DNA from: Chitinophagaceae bacterium
GTDB lineage: Bacteria > Bacteroidota > Bacteroidia > Chitinophagales > Chitinophagaceae
NCBI GenBank assembly: GCA_016720825.1
Contig: JADKJV010000012.1
Span: 1-64,000, forward strand
Length of the DNA stretch: 64,000 nucleotides
Reading direction: 5' to 3'
The notes under the pieces were generated by a model. That model was not told the origin of the DNA and did no database searches. It worked only from the letters and a program-made list of their open reading frames with translations. A program made the position numbers and the translations under genes. Positions 56,799-64,000 of this stretch are shown here, piece by piece (within the stretch, counting starts at the first letter, position 1; each line of letters starts with the position of its first letter).

Positions 56799-58239
56799 GT
56801 GAAACAAAAGTCCGACAGGAAATTATATGCAGATATTTCTGCCAGCAGCCTCCAGGTGGTACTCAACCAGTTGCTGGGCCTGGCGGTATTCCTGATTACC
56901 TCTTTCGGATTATCAAAAGAAATATATGGTGAACTGAACTGGTCGGTGGCGGTACTTAGCTTTATCACCGGCATACTTGGATTGCGGCTGGAACAAATCA
57001 TTGTAAAAAGAACAGCCGCCGGCGAACCGGCTTCTCCCCTGCTTACGGTATTCATGATGCACGTGTTCATCACAGGCATACTGCTGTTGCTGATATTATT
57101 GCTGACTCATTTATTATTCCCGGATTTTTCTCTTTGCATGAATTAATGAGCTGGATTTGTTTTTCGCAATTGCTCACATATTTCGCTTCTCCCTTTCGCC
57201 AGATCGCCAATGGAAAAGAACGGTTTGACCTGCTGGCAACCATTGCCACCGTATCTAACCTGGTCAGGGTAACCGCATTGGTTGCCTGCTTACTGACCCA
57301 TGCATTTACCATCCGGAATGTGCTGATCATTTTTATTGCCGGCTCCGCCATGGAATGGATTACCGGTTACTGGCTGGTGAGAAATAAAATGCAGATTGCA
57401 TTTTCACTGCAGACAGGTTTTCGTGCATATGGAAAATTGCTGAAAGAAACCCTGCCTCAGGCCGGCGCAGCTATACTGATGGCAGGTATTACCCGAATGG
57501 ACTGGATCCTGATGGGTATTTTTTCCACGACAATATTCACCGCAGAATACAGTTTTGCTTACCGCGTTTTGAATTATCACCTTTACCGCTGTTAATTGTT
57601 GCACCGGTTTTACTCACCCGGCTCTCTCGGTTTTACAGTGCAGATCCTGCCCGTGATTTACTCAGCCGCAAAGAAGACCTTGACCGGCTGATCCGCATAG
57701 AAATGATCCTGGCCTGTTTTATCCCGCTGGTGATCAACCTGGCCTGGTCGCCGGTGTTTGACAGCCTGACTAAAAATAAATACGGCAGTGTAAACCAGTG
57801 GACATTTTTGATACTGAGCTGCTGCCTGCCATTCCAGTATATCAGCAACCTGAACTGGTCGGTTTTATTTGCGCAGGATAAATTGAAAACCATCCTGCGT
57901 ATTACTGCGGTTACTTTTTTGATTATCCTGGCCGGTGATATTATTTGTATACCCCGCTGGGGCGGAACCGGTGCCGCGGCCGTTTATCTCGGTGCTATGA
58001 TTATTGAATACTTAAACTACTTCAGGCATTCACCCCTCCGGCAGGTTTCCGGATCATATATTTCACTCTTGATTTGCCTTTTGGCAGCCTTTTTTTCGGG
58101 TTTTTCGGCCATTCTGGTCACCGAAAACCCCTGGCTGCGGATTATCCTCGCTTCCTCCCTGTTTTTTTTACTGACATGGGCAACCCGGCAGCTCCGAAAA
58201 TCCGATTTAAAGTTTGTCTATCAGCTGATTAGCAGATAA
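56799..58239 (+). CDS. Polysaccharide flippase (Wzx-like, MATE/MVF superfamily), frameshifted
   Basis: About 480 aa with about twelve TM segments. First part: LYADISASSLQVVLNQLLGLAV, FLITSFGLSKEIYGELNWS and LGLRLEQIIVKRTA. Middle: YFASPFRQIANGKERFD, PQAGAAILMAGITRMDWILMG and AEYSFAYRV. Last: WTFLILSCCLPFQYISNLNWS and PRWGGTGAAAVYL. Two indels (about 57138 and 57580) split it. I start at GTG 56799; an upstream in-frame ATG at 56721 would overlap the divergent epimerase start. Flips lipid-linked repeat units to the periplasm. Confidence 0.82.
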
Positions 58240-58258
58240 AACAAGCAGCCAAATTATC

Positions 58259-59911
58259 ATGATCAATCGCCTGTCCCGGTATTTGCGAACATCGGCCCTT
58301 TCTATCCATTGGCCGTTGCTGCTATTCCTGTTAATGATCATGGATGTGAAGATGGCGGTGAAAGTGGTCGCACTCGTTATTTTCCTGGTCAGGGATTATA
58401 AAATTTTCACAGCTAAAAATATTTTCAGACGCTCGCACACCTGGTTCTATGCAATCATGGCTGGCATAGTAGTGCTGCATGTAATCATTTCATTTTCTTC
58501 ATTTAATTCCAATTACGTGGTGGCAGCCGGTCTGGGTTTGTTTTACTGGTTATGCTGTGTACTGGCCGCTGTGATCCTGCAGCGCGAAACCAGCAGGGCA
58601 GATACGAAAACACTTCACAATACGATCAGTTTATTTCTCCTGTTGAATATTTCATTTACAGCCCTGCAACTCCTGATGATTATGATTGATGCGGGTTCTG
58701 TGAATCCATTTACTTACCAGGGCATGCAGCAGAAATATTTTATCGGTACCGGCGACCTGCTGACAGGTATTACCATGGATGTGTCCACCACCAATGCGGT
58801 GATCTGTTCGATGGGAATTATTTATTGTCTTCATCGCAAACAATGGGTATTGACGCTGCTTTGCATGGCCTGCCTGCTGGTTACTGCCAGCAATATTACT
58901 TTCCTGTTGCTGCTGCTTGTATTCGTTTTCATGTTCATTTTCCGTTCCACAAAACTCCAGAAAAGTATTATTACCATTTGCCTGTTCGGCGGCCTGGTCT
59001 TCATGACCAAAGTATCGCCGCAGAATAATACGTATGTAAAAGAAGCGTGGGGGAAAATGCTGGGCATTAAAAAAACAAAAGTGGTGGCACCGGAAGACCT
59101 GCTCACTATTAAAGCCAAACCTGACAGCACTCTGAATGGCGAAGAAATCAAACAGAAAAAAGCCATGCTTGCGCTGGACAGTGTAAGTACCGCTGAAAAA
59201 AAGGAAACCGTTCCTGCTCGCATTACACCTGTTCCCACCACAAAAAAAGAACTGGTGGTATCAACTGGTCACAAACCTGTTTTACCAAAGGATAATATCC
59301 ATACGCAGCCTTTCCAGCGCCGACATGACACCAGCGGTTACCAGCGTGCGTTACTCAGCTTTGCGGTAACCACACGGGCCGGTGTTGACACGAGCCTGAA
59401 AAAAACAAAATCAAGAAGGATTCCCGGGAAAATCATAGCACTGGAAGAAACAATCACATACCTCAACGCCCATCCTTTGCAATGGTTGATCGGTGCGGGT
59501 TGCGGTAATTTTTCTTCCAAACTGGCATTCCGGACAACGGCGCTTGGCATTTCCGGCGGATATCCTGAAAGATTCAAATACATCCATCCTGCTTTTTTAA
59601 AAAACCACCTGGCGTTGTATCTCAACTATTTCAGCAAGGATATCGAGATCCACTCTGTGATCAACAACCCGAATTCAGTTTACAACCAGTTATTATCAGA
59701 ATACGGGTTGGCAGGCATGGCCGCTTTCCTTGTTTTTTATGCCGGTTATTTTTTCCGGCAAACCAGGAAGAACAGTTATGCGCTTCCGTTGCTGCTTTTT
59801 TTGATGGGAACACTGGCGGTCGAATACTGGTTTGAACAATTATCCATTGTGATCCTTTTTGAATGTATGATGCTGATTCACCAGAAAGAAAAGGAGGCCG
59901 GCTATGAATAG
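58259..59911 (+). CDS. Wzy-like polysaccharide polymerase/O-antigen ligase-like membrane protein with long loop
   Basis: 550 aa. About ten TM helices, split by a soluble segment of roughly 200 aa (residues 260-460). The first half of that segment is Lys/Thr/Pro-rich and looks disordered (ARITPVPTTKKELVV). The second half resembles the periplasmic loop of O-antigen polymerases (HPLQWLIGAGCGNF, EIHSVINNPNSVYNQLLSEYG, the last close to the HNxxLxxxxExG ligase pattern). Likely polymerises repeat units. Starts 20 bp after the flippase and overlaps the next gene by 8 bp. Confidence 0.75.
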   Translation: MINRLSRYLRTSALSIHWPLLLFLLMIMDVKMAVKVVALVIFLVRDYKIFTAKNIFRRSHTWFYAIMAGIVVLHVIISFSSFNSNYVVAAGLGLFYWLCCVLAAVILQRETSRADTKTLHNTISLFLLLNISFTALQLLMIMIDAGSVNPFTYQGMQQKYFIGTGDLLTGITMDVSTTNAVICSMGIIYCLHRKQWVLTLLCMACLLVTASNITFLLLLLVFVFMFIFRSTKLQKSIITICLFGGLVFMTKVSPQNNTYVKEAWGKMLGIKKTKVVAPEDLLTIKAKPDSTLNGEEIKQKKAMLALDSVSTAEKKETVPARITPVPTTKKELVVSTGHKPVLPKDNIHTQPFQRRHDTSGYQRALLSFAVTTRAGVDTSLKKTKSRRIPGKIIALEETITYLNAHPLQWLIGAGCGNFSSKLAFRTTALGISGGYPERFKYIHPAFLKNHLALYLNYFSKDIEIHSVINNPNSVYNQLLSEYGLAGMAAFLVFYAGYFFRQTRKNSYALPLLLFLMGTLAVEYWFEQLSIVILFECMMLIHQKEKEAGYE

Positions 59912-60860
59912 ACCACTTGTAACTGTGCTGATGCCTGCACGCAATACGGCCCGCTATATTGGCGAAGCGATTGCTTCTGTACTGAAACAAAGTCTTACGG
60001 ATTTTGAATTGCTGATCATCAACGATGGCTCAACAGATAATACAGTTGAAATCATAGCCGGGTTTAATGACCCGCGTATCCGCGTGTTTTACCAGCCACC
60101 CGCAGGCATTGCAGCCGCACTCAATAAAGGTTTGCAGCTGGCTAAAGGAGAACTGGTGGCCAGGTTTGACTCAGACGATATTTGCTTTCCGCAACGTTTG
60201 GAAAAACAGGCCGCTTTCCTGCAGTCGAATCCCGGCTATGTTCTTACCGGATCCGATGCAGAATATATTACAGAGACCGGTGAACATCTTTTCAATTTTA
60301 AATGCACAGGACATACGCATGAAGAAATCATGCAGCAACTGGAAGTGTATTGCCCTTTTATCCATTCTTCGGTGATGTACCGCCGCATGCCGGTTGTCAG
60401 TGCCGGCGGATATTCCCCCCATGCGCACCAGTTTGAAGACTACCTGCTCTGGGTCCGGCTGCAGCATGCCGGTAAATACCATAATATTCCTGAACCCCTG
60501 TTACAGGTCAGGTTCAATACCCAATCAGTTACTATTGATGAAAAATGGAGAAGCCGGAAGTTCCGCAGGACCAAAAAAGAAATTATCCGGCATGGGTTTA
60601 TCACTGAACCGGAAGGGAAAATACTGAAGGCAGAATTAATGAAACAGGATCACCCGCGGATCAAAGCCGGTGCTTACGAAGCACTCTGCGGGAAAAAATT
60701 CCTGCTGGATAATTACAAACCTGCGATGGCGAGACATCACCTGGGCAGGGCCATCCGTTTATTCCCATTACGTGCCGATAATTATGCATTATACGTGCTG
60801 AGCTTTTGCCCATCCCGTTTACTCCGCTGGCTTCATAAACAAAGACCCAATAAAATCTGA
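59904..60860 (+). CDS. Family 2 glycosyltransferase
   Basis: 318 aa, soluble. GT-A motifs VTVLMPARNTARYIGEAI, LLIINDGSTDNT, ARFDSDDICFPQRL (DxD) and FEDYLLWVRL, a QxxRW-like acceptor region. Adds one sugar to the lipid-linked repeat unit at the cytoplasmic face. Translationally coupled: its ATG lies inside the end of the upstream polymerase gene, and the next gene starts 3 bp after its stop. Confidence 0.9.
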   Translation: MNRPLVTVLMPARNTARYIGEAIASVLKQSLTDFELLIINDGSTDNTVEIIAGFNDPRIRVFYQPPAGIAAALNKGLQLAKGELVARFDSDDICFPQRLEKQAAFLQSNPGYVLTGSDAEYITETGEHLFNFKCTGHTHEEIMQQLEVYCPFIHSSVMYRRMPVVSAGGYSPHAHQFEDYLLWVRLQHAGKYHNIPEPLLQVRFNTQSVTIDEKWRSRKFRRTKKEIIRHGFITEPEGKILKAELMKQDHPRIKAGAYEALCGKKFLLDNYKPAMARHHLGRAIRLFPLRADNYALYVLSFCPSRLLRWLHKQRPNKI

Positions 60861-60862
60861 TT

Positions 60863-61942
60863 ATGAAAGCAGCCATGATTACCAGGTCCAGTTTAAGGCG
60901 CTTCCGGGGAGGTGATACCATCCAGGTGGAGCAGACTGCTTTGGCATTATCCCGTCTCGGTATAGATGCTGAAATCAGGATGGCAGATGAAGTAATTGAT
61001 TACAGCAAATATGACCTGCTGCATTTTTTCAACCTCGTACGGCCGGCAGATATACTGAAACATGTGCAACTGTCCCGAAAGCCTTTTGTATTGTCGCCGG
61101 TATTTGTGGATTACAGTGCGTTTGACAAAAAACACCGGAAAGGGATCAGCGGCTCAGTATTCAGGATGTTTTCTGCGGGGATGAATGAGTATATGAAAAC
61201 AGTTTTCCGCTGGATCAGGGGAAATGATGAGATCGTCAGCAAATCCTATTTGTGGAAAGGCCACCGTGCGAGCATGAAAATGATTGCCAATAAAGCAGCC
61301 ACATTCCTGCCCAACAGTACGATGGAGATGGAAAGTGTGCGGCAGTATTTCAAAAAAGATTTTCCGTATACGGTTGTACCCAACGGTGTTGATCCGCTGA
61401 TCTTCCGCAAAAACGATACTATTCAACGGGATAATAAACTGGTGATCTGCGTGGCCAGGATTGAAGGCATAAAAAACCAGCTGAACCTGGTAAAAGCGCT
61501 GAACAATACTGAATATACACTGGTATTGATCGGGGCCACATCACCCAACCAGCAGTCATACCTGAAACGGATAAAATCAGTCGCAGCAGGCAACATTCAT
61601 TTTACAGGCGCGCTGCCCCAGTTTGAAATCATGGAATATTACCAGCGTGCAGGCGTACATGTATTACCGAGCTGGTTTGAAACATGCGGACTCTCTTCAT
61701 TGGAAGCAGCAGCGACAGGTTGCCCGGTTGTGATTACTGATATGGGTTTCACACGGGATTATTTCGGGGATCATGCACATTATTGTAATCCGGAAGACCC
61801 GGCATCCATTTTACAGGCAGTGGAATCAGCTGCCGGTTCAAGTGCAGATGCGGCACTGGCAGAAATAATAAACCAACAATTCACCTGGCAGCAAGCGGCA
61901 AAAGCAACTGCTGCTGCCTATCATCAAATACTTGAAACATGA
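60863..61942 (+). CDS. Family 4 glycosyltransferase
   Basis: 359 aa GT-B fold. N-domain: MKAAMITRSSLRRFRGGDTI. C-domain: VVPNGVDPLIF, LVICVARIEGIKNQLNLVKA, HFTGALPQFEIMEYYQRAGV, and the EX7E-type motif in SWFETCGLSSLEAAATGCPV. Builds the repeat unit of the surface polysaccharide. The stop overlaps the following ATG (ATGA at 61939), so the genes are co-translated. Confidence 0.9.
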   Translation: MKAAMITRSSLRRFRGGDTIQVEQTALALSRLGIDAEIRMADEVIDYSKYDLLHFFNLVRPADILKHVQLSRKPFVLSPVFVDYSAFDKKHRKGISGSVFRMFSAGMNEYMKTVFRWIRGNDEIVSKSYLWKGHRASMKMIANKAATFLPNSTMEMESVRQYFKKDFPYTVVPNGVDPLIFRKNDTIQRDNKLVICVARIEGIKNQLNLVKALNNTEYTLVLIGATSPNQQSYLKRIKSVAAGNIHFTGALPQFEIMEYYQRAGVHVLPSWFETCGLSSLEAAATGCPVVITDMGFTRDYFGDHAHYCNPEDPASILQAVESAAGSSADAALAEIINQQFTWQQAAKATAAAYHQILET

Positions 61943-63051
61943 GTGGTATGCGATTAGCCATACTCGGAACCAGGGGTATCCCCAATCAATACGGCGGCTT
62001 TGAACAGGCTGCTATGCATCTTTCTGCCAGGCTTGCAGCAAAAGGCCACCAGGTAACTGTGTACAATGCGCATCATCATCCATTCAAAGCCAAGTCATGG
62101 AACAATGTGGAGATTGTGCATTGCTATGACCCGGAACCGCAAACGGGCACCGCCGGTCAGTTTATTTATGATTTCAACTGCATCCGTCATGCACGACGCC
62201 GGGGCTATGATATTATTTTATTCATGGGATATACCAGCAGTTCAGTCTGGGGACGTTTTTACCCGCATAAAACCATGGTGGTTTCCAATATGGACGGACT
62301 GGAATGGAAGCGCAGTAAATATGCTGCGGCCGTACGCAAATACCTGAAGATGGCAGAAAAATGGGCGATTAAATTCAGTGACTATTATATTTCAGATTCA
62401 CCGGCGATCCAGTCATACCTGCAGGAAAAATACAAAGCAGAAAGTTGTTTCATCCCTTATGGTGCAGAAATATTCCCGCCGGCAAATCCGATCCTGCTCC
62501 AGCCTTATCAAATCAGTGCCGGTAAATATTTCCTGTTGATTGCCAGGATGGAACCTGAAAACAATATTGCCACAATCCTGGATGGTTACATACAGAGCGG
62601 ATCCCGGTTACCTATTGTAGTAGTTGGCAGTACGCAAAACAGTTATGGTAAAAAACTTTCCCGTAAATATGCCCGGATTGAAGGGATCAAATTTGCTGGT
62701 GGCATATTTGATCCGGAAATATTGCAGGCACTCCGCTCAAACTGCCGGCTTTATTTTCACGGACACAGTGTGGGTGGGACCAATCCCTCCCTGCTGGAAG
62801 CCATTGCAGCCGGGGCTTTAATCAGTGCACATGAAAACCCTTTTAACCGTGCGGTATTGGGTAAAGATGCTTTTTATTTTTCTTCGGTAGCCGGTATCCG
62901 GCAAGCCATCCTGGATGCTGCAACGGCGGTGGACCCGGAACGGATGCAGGAGAACAATCTTGAAAAAATCAAAAACACATACAACTGGGACCGGGTGGCA
63001 GATCAATATGAAAGCTACCTGCTTCGCTGCCTGCAATCCGGCAAGAAATGA
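61939..63051 (+). CDS. GT-B glycosyltransferase with DUF1972 N-domain (rhamnosyltransferase-like)
   Basis: 370 aa. The DUF1972 signature MRLAILGTRGIPNQYGGFEQ is at the N-terminus, followed by FMGYTSSSVWGRFYPHKTMV and VSNMDGLEWKRSKY. The nucleotide-sugar domain has YFLLIARMEPENNIATILDG, LYFHGHSVGGTNPSLLEAIA. Similar proteins transfer rhamnose or related sugars in polysaccharide loci. Overlaps the genes on both sides by 4 bp, a tightly packed operon. Confidence 0.88.
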   Translation: MSGMRLAILGTRGIPNQYGGFEQAAMHLSARLAAKGHQVTVYNAHHHPFKAKSWNNVEIVHCYDPEPQTGTAGQFIYDFNCIRHARRRGYDIILFMGYTSSSVWGRFYPHKTMVVSNMDGLEWKRSKYAAAVRKYLKMAEKWAIKFSDYYISDSPAIQSYLQEKYKAESCFIPYGAEIFPPANPILLQPYQISAGKYFLLIARMEPENNIATILDGYIQSGSRLPIVVVGSTQNSYGKKLSRKYARIEGIKFAGGIFDPEILQALRSNCRLYFHGHSVGGTNPSLLEAIAAGALISAHENPFNRAVLGKDAFYFSSVAGIRQAILDAATAVDPERMQENNLEKIKNTYNWDRVADQYESYLLRCLQSGKK

Positions 63052-64000
63052 ACCTTTTCAAAAACATACCTGACAATACGGCGAACCGGATCAGCTACTG
63101 GCACCTGGCAGCCTTCCTGTTTTTTTTACCCACTGACCGTTACCTGAGCCAGCTGGCATTAATCAGCTTTGGCATGCATACCATTATACACCTGGAACGT
63201 AAATCAATCAGGAGCCTGGTGACTGCAGAGAATGGTATACTCGCTTCTGTATGGCTGCTTACATTATCAGGACTGCTGTACACCCATGATTTACACCAGG
63301 GGGAAAAGGACCTGGTAATACAAGCCGGCTTGCTGGTCTTCCCGTTTGTATTCTCACTGACATCGCTGAATCTTGCCAGGTACCGGAACAGGCTCCTGTT
63401 GTTTTTTGCATTTTGCTGTACGGCCTGTGTGCTGTATTTATTCGGGGACGCGCTGCTTATTATATATTATTATGGTTTCCCGTTAAAATCTTTGTTCAGT
63501 TATTCATTCATCAACCAGAATTTTTCAAGTCCCCTGGCGATGCATGCTACATATCTTTCAGCTTTCCTGGCATTATCCATTTCAATTTTGCTGAATGCCT
63601 GGTTGCATGCATTTAAACAGAAAAACCGCTGGTTATACCTGGTTTGCATTTTAATATTGTGTGCAGGTTTAATACAGCTTGCATCAAGGGCCGTTTGGGT
63701 TGCCCTTTTAATATTCCAGTTGACCGCTTTCCCTTTCATGGCGTTTGAAGGAAAGAAAAGAATAAAATATTTCCTGGTCGGTTTTTGTATAACGGCGTTT
63801 GCTGTATTCCTGATTGCAGGTACACAGGTATTCCGGGAAAGATATATTGCTGAATTCCGGGCTGACCTGAAAAAAGAACCCATCAACCAGCAAATACCTG
63901 AACCCCGGATGGCTCCGCTGAAGCGGCATTTGAACTGATCAGGGTATCACCCATTACCGGTTATGGCAGCGGATCTGAAAAAGACTGCTGAAAGAAAAGT
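63048..64000 (+). CDS. O-antigen ligase/polymerase (Wzy_C-like), partial and frameshifted
   Basis: Runs past the right edge. At least eight TM helices (for example LAAFLFFLPTDRYLSQLALI, DLVIQAGLLVFPFVFSLTSL), with LASRAVWVALLIF as in Wzy_C proteins. The literal ORF stops at 63938. A shift near 63908 restores DGSAEAAFELIRVSPITGYG, the classic segment before the periplasmic loop, and a second shift near 63980 restores LLKEK. It is the second ligase/polymerase-type gene in the locus, so one of the two may polymerise and the other ligate. Confidence 0.8.

Overview
The window looks like a chromosomal segment of a Bacteroidota bacterium, most likely a member of the Chitinophagaceae. The evidence is a SusC/SusD polysaccharide utilization locus with a FecR/ECF-sigma pair, tandem GH144 enzymes (the family founded on a Chitinophaga enzyme), a DUF6089-type outer-membrane protein, a secreted WD40-caspase protein, and general absence of Shine-Dalgarno sequences. 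I see no rRNA, tRNA, CRISPR array or transposase.

Layout. (1) 1-9.3 kb: a stress/compatible-solute-like island around a two-component system. It holds a GT81-type glucosyl-phosphoglycerate synthase joined to a HAD phosphatase, a histidine kinase and OmpR-type regulator, a cation/proton antiporter, a DUF1508 protein, a glycerate kinase, a DUF389 membrane protein and a GNAT/carbon-nitrogen hydrolase. Three promoters here carry the same array of three TTTTAAT-like repeats spaced exactly 11 bp, a strong candidate operator for the resident regulator. Every gene except the regulator is broken by single-base indels. (2) 9.6-31.0 kb: one large minus-strand PUL consisting of ECF sigma, FecR, SusC with an STN signalling domain, SusD, a LamG lipoprotein, a VCBS/ASPIC repeat lipoprotein, two GH30, two GH144, a GH43-like/discoidin protein and GH3 BglX. 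It probably targets beta-1,2- and/or beta-1,6-glucan. (3) 31.1-37.3 kb: a GntP-type permease and a large exported TPR-WD40-caspase protein split by one indel. (4) 37.5-49.2 kb: housekeeping and small secreted genes (esterase-like lipoprotein, RarA, M28 peptidase, ElaA, beta-barrel protein, UvrA) with several intergenic structured RNAs and dispersed palindromic repeats. (5) 49.3-54.7 kb: a methionine operon (cystathionine synthase/lyase, MetY, MetX, homoserine dehydrogenase) behind a SAM-I riboswitch and terminator. (6) 54.8-64 kb: a Wzx/Wzy-type exopolysaccharide or O-antigen locus running off the end of the window.

Frameshifts are dense (about 20) in the first 9.3 kb and sporadic elsewhere. 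Several lie in homopolymers, and the protein sequence continues cleanly in another frame after each one. I therefore read most of them as sequencing or consensus indels rather than biological decay, and I annotate each broken gene as one locus. Family assignments are from recognition of sequence motifs only; no database search was run.
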